A stretch of 51,705 nt of DNA, taken from NCBI GenBank assembly GCA_002477805.1, contig DLKQ01000024.1, positions 665-52,369 of the forward strand, read 5' to 3'. Below are positions 1 through 9,263 of this stretch, one piece after another. The notes under the pieces are model-generated. The model did not search any database and was not told the DNA's origin. It worked only from the letters and a program-made list of their open reading frames with translations. The stretch comes from Christensenella sp. UBA7584. Its GTDB lineage: Bacteria > Bacillota > Clostridia > Christensenellales > UBA1242. The position numbers and the translations under genes are program-made. How positions within the stretch are numbered: the first letter of the stretch is position 1; each line of letters starts with the position of its first letter.

Positions 1-1
1 T

Positions 2-1432
2 GCACCAACTGGGCCTAGAGGAAAACAAGGGCCAACTGGAGCAACTGGGCCTGCTGGAGGTGGAACAATTACAATTGGGAAAACAGTCACCGCTCAGCCT
101 GGAACTAATGCCTTTGTAAGTGACACTATTGTTGGCGACAACCATACTTTAACTTTTGTTATTCCACGTGGTGAAACGGGAGCAACGGGAGCTACAGGAG
201 CAACGGGAGCTACAGGTGCTACAGGGACATCTGGCTCAGCAAGTACAGTGACCGTCAATGGCACACAAACAACAGCACCAGGAACGGAAGCTTCGGTAGT
301 TAATATGGGTGACGAAAATCACTGCGAACTATTTTTCACTATACCACAAGGCCCAACTGGGCCTGCTGGTGCAACAGGGCAAATGGGTCCGACTGGGCCA
401 ATGGGTTCGGGCACACTCATTGTTGGTCAAACTGTCACTTCCCTACCCGGAAGTGACGCAAAGGTGACCGATGTTGGAACAGGTGAAAATCACATTTTAG
501 ATTTTTCCATTCCGAGAGGAAGCCCTGGTGCTGATGGACAAAATGCAACAATACAGGTTGGCACAACCACGACAACCAGCCCCGAAACTGATGCAAATGT
601 AACAAACACTGGCTCAGCTCAAAACGCAATTTTGAACTTTTCAATCCCTCGTGGGGCAACTGGTGCTGATGGCACTAGTGCAACTATAAAAGTAAATTCT
701 ACTTCAACAGCCGAGCCAAACTTTGAGGCGGAGGTTAAAAATAGTGGAACAGACACTGCGGTGCTTTTGGATTTTTTGATACCACGTGGAGCAACTGGTG
801 CTTCGGAAACAATCATTATCGGGAATACAACTACTGGAGACGCAGGAACTGATGCTATCGTCATTGACCGAACTGGCACACCTAATCACACACTAGATTT
901 TGTAATTCCACGCGGTGTTGACGCAAGCGAAACAGCAGGTTATTTTGTGACTCTTGGGAACACTGAAGGTATTGTTATTCCAGACACTGGTCTTGAAATT
1001 GCCTCGGGTGGAAGAATACCTATTTCTCGTAAAGAAATGGATACAACAAATGCATTTACTTTAGACACTACCGAAAACACAATAAAATTTGCAAAAACTG
1101 GAACTTTTGAAATGACCTTTGTTGTAAATGGGCTAACAAAAAAATCTGGAGCCGTTTTCGACCCTGGAGTTGATTTTTCATCAGTCGGATTTAGGGCTGT
1201 AGATGACAATATTGTATTTGTAGGTGCAAATGAGTGGTCGAGTGATGATACCACCCCTCATCAAATAGTCGGAACAGGTATGTTTGTCGCAAACGACCCC
1301 GAGAAAAGTTATGAACTAGTCAACTTGCACAATCAACCTCTTTATCTCTTTTCTGGAAAAAAAGATAACACCCTCACAGTCTCCTATTTTACCACCCCAG
1401 TTTTAACGCTCAGAATTAGACAAATTAGGTAA
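2..1432 (+). CDS. collagen-like repeat surface/exosporium-type protein (5' end outside the window)
   Basis: The reading frame is open from the left edge, so the start lies outside; 476 residues are visible. Short Gly-X-Thr/Pro collagen triplets (for example GPTGPAGATG and repeated GAT) alternate with about six copies of a beta-type unit of roughly 40 residues. Each unit has the pattern T-I/V-x-V-G-x-T-x-T, then PGTDA, then L-D-F-x-IPRG, and leads back into collagen triplets. The last ~165 residues form a non-repetitive domain ending LTLRIRQIR, positioned like the C1q/TNF-like tip of BclA-type exosporium proteins. Similar proteins coat spores or cells in Bacillota, so a surface role is inferred. 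The anchor and any signal are not visible. The gene ends at a strong inverted repeat shared with the convergent ung gene. Confidence is high for the architecture and moderate for the location. Confidence 0.85.
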   Translation, partial: APTGPRGKQGPTGATGPAGGGTITIGKTVTAQPGTNAFVSDTIVGDNHTLTFVIPRGETGATGATGATGATGATGTSGSASTVTVNGTQTTAPGTEASVVNMGDENHCELFFTIPQGPTGPAGATGQMGPTGPMGSGTLIVGQTVTSLPGSDAKVTDVGTGENHILDFSIPRGSPGADGQNATIQVGTTTTTSPETDANVTNTGSAQNAILNFSIPRGATGADGTSATIKVNSTSTAEPNFEAEVKNSGTDTAVLLDFLIPRGATGASETIIIGNTTTGDAGTDAIVIDRTGTPNHTLDFVIPRGVDASETAGYFVTLGNTEGIVIPDTGLEIASGGRIPISRKEMDTTNAFTLDTTENTIKFAKTGTFEMTFVVNGLTKKSGAVFDPGVDFSSVGFRAVDDNIVFVGANEWSSDDTTPHQIVGTGMFVANDPEKSYELVNLHNQPLYLFSGKKDNTLTVSYFTTPVLTLRIRQIR

Positions 1433-1535
1433 TTTGCAAAAAGGCAACTAAAATTTTTAAAATTTTTGTGATTTTTAGCTAAAAATTAATAAAAATTTCA
1501 ATTTTTAATTAAACATTTAACCCAATTTTATCAAA

Positions 1536-1601
1536 AACAAAAAAGGTAACACTTTTAAGTAAGCAAAAATTATGCAAACTTGACTTGTTACCTTTTTTGT
1601 T
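1536..1601. terminator. bidirectional terminator between the collagen-like gene and ung
   Basis: A perfect 16-bp inverted repeat lies at 1536-1551 and 1586-1601, with the core GGTAACA/TGTTACC flanked by A6 and T6 runs. Each strand therefore ends in a U-rich tract. It sits between two convergent genes and would serve both. The 34-nt loop is longer than usual. Confidence 0.8.
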
Positions 1602-1612
1602 TTATAAAATAT

Positions 1613-2278
1613 TTAGATTTGCCAATTAATTGGAATTTGACCTGTTTTTTGCAAAAATTTGTTTGCTTTTGAAAAATGTTTACACCCAAAAAATCCAGAG
1701 TAAGCCGACAGTGGACTTGGGTGTGATGCGGTCAAAACAAGATGTTTTGTTCGGTCAATACTAGCACCAATTTCTTGTGCATTTTTCCCCCAAAGCATAA
1801 ACACAAGCGGTTTTTCTCTTTGATTAAGCTTTTCAATAATTTTTGAAGTAATTTGTTCCCAGCCTTTATTTTTATGAGAATTTGCAACACCTTTTCGAAC
1901 TGTAAGAACAGAGTTTAGGAGCAAAACGCCTTGTCTTGCCCAAGGCGAAAGGTCACCAGTTCGTGGAATGGTACAACCAATATCATCTTGAATTTCTTTG
2001 TAAATATTTGCAAGGCTTGGTGGAATTTTTACGCCCTTTTCCACTGAAAAGCAAAGTCCGTTTGCCTGATTAGGTTCGTGATATGGGTCTTGACCAATAA
2101 TTACAACTTTCACTTGGTCAAATGGAACAAAGTTTAGTGCCGAAAAGATGTTTTCAGCAACTGGATATACTGTGTATTTTGAATATTCTTCTCCCAAAAA
2201 CTTTTCTAAATTTTTGTAGTTTTGTGATTCAAATTCTGGCTTTAAAATTTGGTACCAGCTTTGTGAGATTTTTATCAT
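1613..2278 (-). CDS. ung: uracil-DNA glycosylase (family 1)
   Basis: This enzyme removes uracil from DNA to start base-excision repair. The 221 residues match the usual length of family 1 enzymes. The water-activating motif GQDPYH is at residues 62-67 (Asp64), and the DNA-intercalation loop HPSPLSA starts at His186. The FMLWGKNA strand near residue 160 is also typical. The ATG at 2278 is preceded by AAAGGA at suitable spacing. The gene stands alone, 180 nt downstream of valS on the same strand, and shares its terminator with the convergent collagen-like gene. Nothing is missing. The assignment is secure. Confidence 0.97.
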   Translation of the reverse strand: MIKISQSWYQILKPEFESQNYKNLEKFLGEEYSKYTVYPVAENIFSALNFVPFDQVKVVIIGQDPYHEPNQANGLCFSVEKGVKIPPSLANIYKEIQDDIGCTIPRTGDLSPWARQGVLLLNSVLTVRKGVANSHKNKGWEQITSKIIEKLNQREKPLVFMLWGKNAQEIGASIDRTKHLVLTASHPSPLSAYSGFFGCKHFSKANKFLQKTGQIPINWQI

Positions 2279-2458
2279 ATGATTTCCTTTTTCAAATTTG
2301 TATAAAATTTTTTAATTTTTAGTAGAGTTTTTGTCATCTTAGATTATTAAAAATTTGTAAAACACTTTCAAAAATAACCCAACAAAATAGATTAACATTA
2401 AATTATGCTTTGATAAAAGTTATTTAAGGCAAGAGTTATCCTGACCAGTTTTAAAATT

Positions 2459-4864
2459 TTAAGACGATGCAAGTGTTACAATAATTTCCTTTCCTCCATT
2501 TTGATAAGAAATTTGTTTTACATTACCTACTGCTTTAATATCTTCTTCAGCAAGCTTTACGCTATCCGAAAAACCTTTTATAACAAGATTTTCGACTTCA
2601 GTTTTTAGTGAAACATTGTTTTTTGATTTTTCACCACGAATTGCTGAGACTATTTCGCAAACTTCATCGCCAAGTTTTGAAAGATTTTCATCAATTTCAA
2701 TCGGGGAATTCAAAAAGTTTGCAAGGTGAATAGACTTTTCGCCCCTTAAATTTCCAAAAGTGTCCATATAAATTTCTTCGGTGATGTGTGGCATATAAAT
2801 TGCAAACATTTTAAGAAGAGCCTCAAGCATAATACTACTTGCAAACTGTGCACTTTCTTTCGCCTTTTGTCCGTAAATTTCGGGTTTATAAAGTCTATTT
2901 TTAGCAATCTCAATATAGTTATCGCAAAAGTTCCAAAATAATTTTTCAACTTCTTTGAGAGCAAGTCCCATTTCGTATTTTGCCATATATTTGTCAAAAT
3001 TTTGCTTTGTGTTTGAAAGTTCGTTCAAAATCCACTTGTCCATAATTTCCAAACTTTCGGGCTGAGTTTTTGGCGAATTTTCTAAAAATGAAATTACAAA
3101 TTTACTAGCGTTCCAAATTTTTTGAACAAGTTTGCCCGCATTAGAAATTTGATCCATTGAAAAAACAGTATCCACACCAATAGAAATATTACTCGCCCAA
3201 TACCTTGCAACATCGGCAGAATAAGTTCCAACAAGGTCTTGAGGTGAAAGCTTTTCATTACCCTTGCTTTTACTAATTTTGTTTCCGCTTTCATCAACAG
3301 CGTACCCCGAAATCATAACATCTTGCCAAGGAAGTTTTCCAAAGTGAAGCAAACTTTTTGTAATGGTGTAAAAGTCCCAAACCCTAATATTATCGTGAGC
3401 GTTTGGTCTAAGACTCATTGGCAAGTGCTTGCCACAAAGACCAGCTTTTGTTTTTAAATTCATACAAATTTGCGGAGTTAGTGAAGAAGTTGCCCAAGTG
3501 TCCATAACATCTTTTTCAGGTTCAAATTCGTTTGAACCACATTCACAAGGAGTTTTTGGATTTGTTTTCATTGGGTCAACAGGAAGCTCAGATTTGTCAG
3601 CAAGATGAATTTTTCCGCAATGTTTACAATACCAAACAGGGAAAGGCACACCGTAAAGATTTTGCCTAGAAATGCACCAATCCCACTTTAGCCCGTCAAC
3701 CCAGTTGAGAAATCTTTTTTGCATTGAACTTGGATACCAGTTGCACTTTAAACCCGCATCATAAATTTGCTTTTTGTGGTCTAAAATGTTAATAAACCAC
3801 TGTGGCCTTGTAAGGATTTCTATGTCGTGACCACACCTTTCGTGAGTTGCAACAAGGTGAGTAATTTGCTCTTGCTTATACAACAAATTTTGCTCTTTTA
3901 GTTTTTCAATAATTGCAGTGCGTGCTTCTTTAACTTTCATTCCAGCAAGAAAACCACTAAGCTCAGTCATTCTTCCGTTTGAACCTATTGCTTCTAGCAC
4001 TGATAAATTATATGCTTTTTGCCAAGCAGAATCAGCTTCATCACCAAAGGTACAGCACATAACAACACCCGTCCCCTTGTCAATTTGAGCTTCTTCATTG
4101 GCTAAAATTGGAACTATTTTTTCATAAATTGGGCTAATTGCACTTTTTCCAATTAAATGGCTGTGTTTTTTATCATTTGGGTTTACAAAAACACACACGC
4201 ACGCGCTGAGAAGTTCTGGTCTTGTAGTTGCAATTTCAAGTTTTTCGCCACTATCTTCAACTTTAAAGTAAATGTAATTCATCACACTTTCTTTTTCAGC
4301 AGTATCAACTTCACTCGAAGCAATGGCTGTGCGACATTCAGGACACCAAAGTGTTGCAGACTTTCGGCGTGAAATTTCACCTTGGTTATAAAGCTCTAAA
4401 AATGACTCCTGACTAATTTTTTGGCTTTCTGCATCAATAGTTGTGTAAGAATTTTCAAGGTCACAAGAAAAACCTAAACTTGTAAAAAGTTTTGTAAAAA
4501 TAGGTCTAATTACTTTCATTTCTTCAAGGCACTTTTCTACAATTTCAGAACGCTCCATTTTGTCAGTGTGAAGATTATATTTTTTAGTTACATAACGATA
4601 ACTTGGCAGACCATTATTGTCAAACCCCATTGGGAAAAACACCTCATACCCGCTCATTCGTTTGTATCTCGCAATAACATCAATTTGAGTGTAACTGAAC
4701 ATATGACCAGTGTGCAAGTTTGACCCACTGATTGTTGGTGGCGGTGTGTCAATTGTGTATTTTGGATTACTTGAATCAGTATGAAAAGCGTAAATATCAT
4801 TTTCTTTCCAATAATTGTGCCATTTTTCTTCTACTTCTTTAAAATTGTATTTTTTGTCTAACAT
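2459..4864 (-). CDS. valS: valyl-tRNA synthetase, archaeal/rickettsial type
   Basis: This class Ia synthetase charges tRNA-Val. The 801 residues carry the HIGH-type motif as LHTGH near residue 50 and the KMSKS-type motif as KISKSKGN. A cytoplasmic-style anticodon-binding domain follows. The segment after the HIGH motif reads GFDNNGLPS; common bacterial ValRS has a GTDHAGIATQ-type segment there. The long C-terminal coiled-coil tRNA arm of bacterial ValRS is absent. Both features match the archaeal/Rickettsia ValRS lineage, which suggests gene replacement by transfer. Two Cys pairs (CPEC near residue 174, CKHC near 411) and a further CECGS may bind zinc. The start follows an AAAGGAAG ribosome-binding site. 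No second valS is visible here. Confidence 0.95.
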   Translation of the reverse strand: MLDKKYNFKEVEEKWHNYWKENDIYAFHTDSSNPKYTIDTPPPTISGSNLHTGHMFSYTQIDVIARYKRMSGYEVFFPMGFDNNGLPSYRYVTKKYNLHTDKMERSEIVEKCLEEMKVIRPIFTKLFTSLGFSCDLENSYTTIDAESQKISQESFLELYNQGEISRRKSATLWCPECRTAIASSEVDTAEKESVMNYIYFKVEDSGEKLEIATTRPELLSACVCVFVNPNDKKHSHLIGKSAISPIYEKIVPILANEEAQIDKGTGVVMCCTFGDEADSAWQKAYNLSVLEAIGSNGRMTELSGFLAGMKVKEARTAIIEKLKEQNLLYKQEQITHLVATHERCGHDIEILTRPQWFINILDHKKQIYDAGLKCNWYPSSMQKRFLNWVDGLKWDWCISRQNLYGVPFPVWYCKHCGKIHLADKSELPVDPMKTNPKTPCECGSNEFEPEKDVMDTWATSSLTPQICMNLKTKAGLCGKHLPMSLRPNAHDNIRVWDFYTITKSLLHFGKLPWQDVMISGYAVDESGNKISKSKGNEKLSPQDLVGTYSADVARYWASNISIGVDTVFSMDQISNAGKLVQKIWNASKFVISFLENSPKTQPESLEIMDKWILNELSNTKQNFDKYMAKYEMGLALKEVEKLFWNFCDNYIEIAKNRLYKPEIYGQKAKESAQFASSIMLEALLKMFAIYMPHITEEIYMDTFGNLRGEKSIHLANFLNSPIEIDENLSKLGDEVCEIVSAIRGEKSKNNVSLKTEVENLVIKGFSDSVKLAEEDIKAVGNVKQISYQNGGKEIIVTLASS

Positions 4865-4959
4865 TTTTTTCTTCCTTTTTAATCGAACAATTATAACTAG
4901 TAAATTTCTTTACATCTCTTGCTTTTAATTTGCAACTACTTAGAAAAATTAATAAAACT

Positions 4960-4997
4960 TTAGCAGACTTGTCAGCAATGTGTTGCTAAACTGCTAA
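4960..4997 (-). terminator. stem-loop terminator after the rpoD cluster
   Basis: Outer arms TTAGCAG (4960-4966) and CTGCTAA (4991-4997) enclose a smaller AGCAA/TTGCT stem. On the minus strand the structure runs into a broken T-rich stretch. It lies just after the stop codon of the zinc-ribbon gene, so it probably ends that operon before valS. Confidence 0.5.
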
Positions 4998-5004
4998 TTT
5001 TAAA

Positions 5005-5697
5005 TTATTTATAAATAATACGGTGGCAATTTTCACATTCCAAAACGCCATTTTCTTCTAGTTTGTTAATTTGCGAGAGTGAAAGTTCCATTAAACACCC
5101 TCCACAAGAATGGTCTAAAAGTGGAACATAAACAGGAAAAATTTTGTCACCACGCATTTTTTTGTATTTTGCCAAATATTTTGGGTCAACATCTTTTTCA
5201 AGAGCTTTTAGTTCGGCTTCTATTTTTTTCACTTTTTCAGCTTTACTTTCAACAAGCTTGTTGTAAGCTTCCATTCCTTGATTATATTTCTTTTTTGCAT
5301 CAACAGTTGCTTGTTTTACCTGTTCAAAATCAGTTAATAAAGCACCGCTTTCTTTCCTCATTTTTGCCACTTCTTTTTCAATGTTGATTAGTTTTTCGAT
5401 TGAATCTAGCACAAAACTTTGGAATTCATCAAGTTCATCTTTAGAATCTTCGTTAAGTTTTGATTTTGCAAGTTTTTCGACAAGTTTTGTTTGGTCTTCT
5501 ATTTGCTTTTTAAAGTCCTTACATTTTTCTAGTTGCCTGTCTGCTTCTTTTTCAGCTTGAACAAGTTTTTGTTGAGCTTTTTTTACAACGCTCACTATTT
5601 GGTTTACAACTTTTTTTGCTTTACTTTCAGCAATTTCTTTTTCTATTGCAACAAGTTCTCCATCTTTTTTCTGGTAGTTTAATATTGATTTAATCAT
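5005..5697 (-). CDS. coiled-coil protein with C-terminal C4 zinc ribbon
   Basis: The 230 residues consist of a long, charged, heptad-like coiled coil (about residues 1-170) followed by a four-cysteine ribbon: CGGC at 198-201 and CENC at 221-224. This layout matches the bacterial C4-type zinc-ribbon family (COG1579), which often lies beside trmK and Nif3-like genes. Its biochemical role is not established; nucleic-acid binding or scaffolding is an inference. Its ATG overlaps the stop codon of trmK (ATGA), indicating translational coupling in the rpoD operon. The Nif3-family gene often found at this point is absent. Confidence 0.85.
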   Translation of the reverse strand: MIKSILNYQKKDGELVAIEKEIAESKAKKVVNQIVSVVKKAQQKLVQAEKEADRQLEKCKDFKKQIEDQTKLVEKLAKSKLNEDSKDELDEFQSFVLDSIEKLINIEKEVAKMRKESGALLTDFEQVKQATVDAKKKYNQGMEAYNKLVESKAEKVKKIEAELKALEKDVDPKYLAKYKKMRGDKIFPVYVPLLDHSCGGCLMELSLSQINKLEENGVLECENCHRIIYK

Positions 5698-6356
5698 AGC
5701 CTTTTCTCCTTTATATTTTTAATCATTTTAAGGCAATCTAAAATTTTGTTAGATTTTTCATTTTCCTCTGGAATACAGTCCAAAATTTTTTCAAGCTTTT
5801 TCTCTTTTTCACTTAGCCACAAAAAATAATCTTCACTGTGTTTTGTAGCTTTACCAAAGTTGATTTCGCTTTTAGAAAGTTCTTGCTTTCCAATGCTTGC
5901 TGAGATGAGGTGATAAAATTTTCCCCTATCTTCTATCACAAAATCCTCTTCTATTTTGTAACCATTTTTTGTTAGGTACTCTCTAACTTTTGGAATTTCT
6001 TTCATCGGTTGCAATGCCAAATATTTGGATTTTTTTGTGTAAGCTGACAGAATTTCTACTATTTCACTCCCGCCCATTCCAGCGATTACAATTTGCTCTG
6101 GATTTTCGTTTGGCAAAATACCACCAAGCCCATTTGCACACCTTGTGCTAGACCGATTTTCGAGCCCATATTTCTTTAAAAGTACTTCTGCTTTTTGTAC
6201 ACATTTTTTGCTAATATCAGTCGCTATCACGAATTTTGTTTTATTTTCTAGTAAAAGAAGTACTGAGATAATTCCGTGGTCACAACCGACATCGCAAGTT
6301 GTGTCAAAATTTTTGCAAAGATTGACAATTTCGGCTTGTCTTTTTGTCTTAATCAT
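5694..6356 (-). CDS. trmK: tRNA (adenine-22-N1)-methyltransferase
   Basis: TrmK methylates N1 of A22 in some bacterial tRNAs using S-adenosylmethionine. The 220 residues show the SAM-binding motif DVGCDHGIIS near residue 22, the acidic ATDIS loop, and IVIAGMGGSEI, the TrmK signature in place of a DPPY-type motif. The C-terminal half is helical and lysine-rich, as in the family. The start overlaps the rpoD stop by 8 nt, and the end overlaps the next gene by 4 nt. This agrees with the conserved dnaG-rpoD-trmK order of Bacillota. Confidence 0.93.
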   Translation of the reverse strand: MIKTKRQAEIVNLCKNFDTTCDVGCDHGIISVLLLLENKTKFVIATDISKKCVQKAEVLLKKYGLENRSSTRCANGLGGILPNENPEQIVIAGMGGSEIVEILSAYTKKSKYLALQPMKEIPKVREYLTKNGYKIEEDFVIEDRGKFYHLISASIGKQELSKSEINFGKATKHSEDYFLWLSEKEKKLEKILDCIPEENEKSNKILDCLKMIKNIKEKRL

Positions 6357-7398
6357 CCCAAAAATCCTTGAGTTTTTTACTTCGGTTTGGGTTGCGAAGT
6401 TTTCGAAGAGCTTTTGCCTCTATCTGACGAATTCGCTCACGCGTTACATTAAACTCTCTACCAACTTCTTCCAGTGTTCTTGGGTGAGCATCATCTAAAC
6501 CATATCTAAGGCGAATAACTTTTTGCTCACGCGGAGTTAATGTGTCTATAACAGCGAGAAGTTGTTCTTTTAAAATTGTTGAAACAACAGAGTCAACAGG
6601 ACTTTTTGCATTTTCATCAACAACAAAGTCATAAACTTCACTATCGCCCTCTTCGCCTGCAGGACTTTCAAGTGATGTAGGTTCAAGTGCAATTTTTTTA
6701 ATTTCGGAAACCTTTTCTTCGGTCATTCCCATTTTCTCTGCTACTTCGGCATCGGTTGGTTCTCGTCCAAGTTGTTGCCAAAGTTGTCTAGTTGTTCTAC
6801 TAAGTTTGTTGATAGTTTCTACCATATGAACAGGTAATCTAATTGTGCGGGCTTGGTCTGCAATTGCACGCGAAATTGCCTGCCTAATCCACCAAGTTCC
6901 ATATGTAGAAAAGTGAAATCCTCTGCGGTAGTCAAAACGGTCAACTGCCTTAATTAAGCCCATATTGCCTTCTTGAATCAGGTCGCTAAAACTCATACTT
7001 GTCTTTCCAACCCACCTTTTTGCAATACTAACGACAAGTCTTAGGTTTGCTTCAACAAGTTTTTGCTTTGCCTCTTCATCTCCAGCCATAATACGCTTTC
7101 CAAGTTCCACTTCCTCTTCGGGTGACAAAAGTCCAACTTTTCCAATATCTTTAAAGTACATTTTGACTGGGTCGTTAATACTTGCTTGGTTCATAAGAGA
7201 TTCGATGAGCGCATCATCTTTTTCTTCTTCCTCTTTTTTTATCACAACTCCAGCAGATTTGAGTTGAGTCATCACCTTTTCAAGTTGCTCTGCAGTAAGC
7301 TCATATTTTAAAAGTCTTAGATAAATATCTTCTTCATTGATTGAACCTTTTTTTAGTGCAAGTTCTTTTATTTTTTGAACTTCGGTGTTATATTCCAA
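6349..7398 (-). CDS. rpoD: primary RNA polymerase sigma factor (sigma-70/SigA)
   Basis: This is the housekeeping sigma factor, 349 residues and slightly shorter than Bacillus SigA. A region 1.1-like helical N terminus is followed by region 1.2 (DPVKMYFKDIG) and region 2 (DLIQEGNMGLIKAVDRFDY, then FSTYGTWWIRQA for -10 recognition and melting). Region 3 and region 4 follow, the latter with the helix-turn-helix LEEVGREFNVTRERIRQIE for -35 recognition. The start codon is TTG, nine bases after AAGGAG, and that ribosome-binding site follows directly on the dnaG stop. Promoters listed elsewhere in this window (TTGACA/TATAAT, 17-bp spacer) are of the type this factor should read. Confidence 0.97.
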   Translation of the reverse strand: MEYNTEVQKIKELALKKGSINEEDIYLRLLKYELTAEQLEKVMTQLKSAGVVIKKEEEEKDDALIESLMNQASINDPVKMYFKDIGKVGLLSPEEEVELGKRIMAGDEEAKQKLVEANLRLVVSIAKRWVGKTSMSFSDLIQEGNMGLIKAVDRFDYRRGFHFSTYGTWWIRQAISRAIADQARTIRLPVHMVETINKLSRTTRQLWQQLGREPTDAEVAEKMGMTEEKVSEIKKIALEPTSLESPAGEEGDSEVYDFVVDENAKSPVDSVVSTILKEQLLAVIDTLTPREQKVIRLRYGLDDAHPRTLEEVGREFNVTRERIRQIEAKALRKLRNPNRSKKLKDFWDD

Positions 7399-7412
7399 AA
7401 TAATATTCTCCT

Positions 7413-9197
7413 TTAAATTCCTTTGTTTTTTAATTTAGCAAGTTCAATATCCAGCCCAAAAAGTTGTTTTGCTAACTTTTTGCGAGTTTCTAAATCGGCA
7501 GTTTTTAACTCCTGCTCTAATTTATCTTTTTGCTGTAAAAGTTTTCTCTCACTAATTTTTGAAAGGCAGTCTTTCCATTCTTTTTGCCCTATTTCTTCGT
7601 TGAAATTATAGTTAATCACTCCTTGCACGAATGGGCTACTATTAACATCTATGCGGTCAAAAACCCCACCTACAAGTGCAGGTTTTTCTGGCGTACCAGA
7701 CTTTATGTAATCCATTAAAATTTTTGCGTCAGGGTGAAGAAATTCCACATCTAAAACATCACTGATATTAGCCCAACTTTTGCGATATAAAAGTGAAGCT
7801 AAAACAAACTTGTCTGCCAAAATAAAGGCATCTCTGTCGAAATTGTCAGCAATTTCTTGATTATCTTCTTTTACATCAATTGCAGGCTCTGACTTAATTT
7901 TTCCAAGGTCTTGCCTCAGAACATCAACTGGCACGAAAGTAAGTTTTCGAACATTTTCGAGATAAATTGATTTTTCAGCATCTGTTTCAAGTGCGTTAAT
8001 TATCTGAAGTGCACTTTTAATATATTTTGCACGTTGTTCATTGCTTTTTAAGTCAAAATTTTTAGCCAAACTTTGTAATTGAAAATCCACACCCTCCACA
8101 GCACTATCTAAGAGTTTTTGCATTTCTTCTTTTGAATATTTTTTCAAAAACTCATCAGGGTCAAGTCCATCAGGAAGAGTAGCAACTTTAACTGAAAGTC
8201 CGCTTGGACGCAAAACATCAATGCTCCTTAATGTTGCTTTTTGCCCTGCTCCATCACCGTCAAGCAGTAAAATTACATTATTAGTTAATTTTTTGAGCTC
8301 CTTTGCGTGAAGTGGTGTAAGAGCAGTCCCCAAACAAGCCACTGCATTTGAAAATCCACTTTGGTGCATTGAAACAACGTCAAGTTGACCTTCCACCAAA
8401 ATAATATTTGGAACATCAGCGTGAAGCTCATTTCTGAGTTTTTTTACAAGATTTATTGCAAAAATAACCCTACTTTTGTCAAAAACAAGACCTTGAGCAC
8501 TATTTTTATATTTAGCAAAAGGCTTGTCCTCAATAATACGACCTGAAAAACCAATCACATCGCCGTAAGTGTTTATGAGTGGAAACATCAGCCTACCAGC
8601 AAAAGCGTCATAAGCTTTTCCATTTGACCCAATATCCACAAGACCAGCTTTTTTGAGAGTGTCTAGTGAATACGATTTTAAAAGCTCATTTTTCACAAAT
8701 TCATAATTTGGACTATAACCAATTCCAAAAGTAGTAATGCTTTTTTGAGTTACACCACGCTTTTGCAAATACTCTCTGCAAACTTTCCCCCTTTCACTGC
8801 ACAAAACTTGATGATAAATTTTTGCTGCCGAGCGTAATGCTTGTAATACCTTGTCCTTTTCTTCTTTCTGCTTAGCTAAGTCATCATTTTTTTCAAAAAC
8901 TGGAACTTCCATTCCTGCGTTTTTTGCTAAAATTTTAAGTGCTTCATAAAAATCAACACCTTCATACTTTTGAACGAACGAAATTACATCGCCACTTTCG
9001 CCACAGCCAAAACATTTGTAAAACTGCTCTACCTCATTAACACAAAAACTAGGGGTTTTTTCATAGTGAAAAGGACAAATACCCCAAAAGTTTTTGCCTT
9101 TTTTGTCTAATTTTATGTAGTTCGAAATAGTGGAAACAATATCGCTTCTTGATTTTAACTCATCTTTCCACTCGTTAGTTATTCCAAAATTTGACAT
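7413..9197 (-). CDS. dnaG: DNA primase
   Basis: DnaG makes RNA primers for replication. The 594 residues show the N-terminal CHC2 zinc finger (Cys41, His44, Cys62, Cys65), the DnaG core, and a Toprim domain with its acidic residues in ILVEGQLDVV and LLLDGDGAGQ. A C-terminal helicase-interaction region follows. The length is normal. The gene lies between recO and rpoD, the order often seen in Bacillota apart from missing neighbours. The ATG follows AGGGG. The stop is 14 nt before the rpoD start, so the two are probably co-translated. Confidence 0.97.
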   Translation of the reverse strand: MSNFGITNEWKDELKSRSDIVSTISNYIKLDKKGKNFWGICPFHYEKTPSFCVNEVEQFYKCFGCGESGDVISFVQKYEGVDFYEALKILAKNAGMEVPVFEKNDDLAKQKEEKDKVLQALRSAAKIYHQVLCSERGKVCREYLQKRGVTQKSITTFGIGYSPNYEFVKNELLKSYSLDTLKKAGLVDIGSNGKAYDAFAGRLMFPLINTYGDVIGFSGRIIEDKPFAKYKNSAQGLVFDKSRVIFAINLVKKLRNELHADVPNIILVEGQLDVVSMHQSGFSNAVACLGTALTPLHAKELKKLTNNVILLLDGDGAGQKATLRSIDVLRPSGLSVKVATLPDGLDPDEFLKKYSKEEMQKLLDSAVEGVDFQLQSLAKNFDLKSNEQRAKYIKSALQIINALETDAEKSIYLENVRKLTFVPVDVLRQDLGKIKSEPAIDVKEDNQEIADNFDRDAFILADKFVLASLLYRKSWANISDVLDVEFLHPDAKILMDYIKSGTPEKPALVGGVFDRIDVNSSPFVQGVINYNFNEEIGQKEWKDCLSKISERKLLQQKDKLEQELKTADLETRKKLAKQLFGLDIELAKLKNKGI

Positions 9198-9263
9198 ACT
9201 AACCCCTGATTTTGCAATGTTAAATAATTATTCGCCACTTAATATAAAATTTACTTTTTATTT

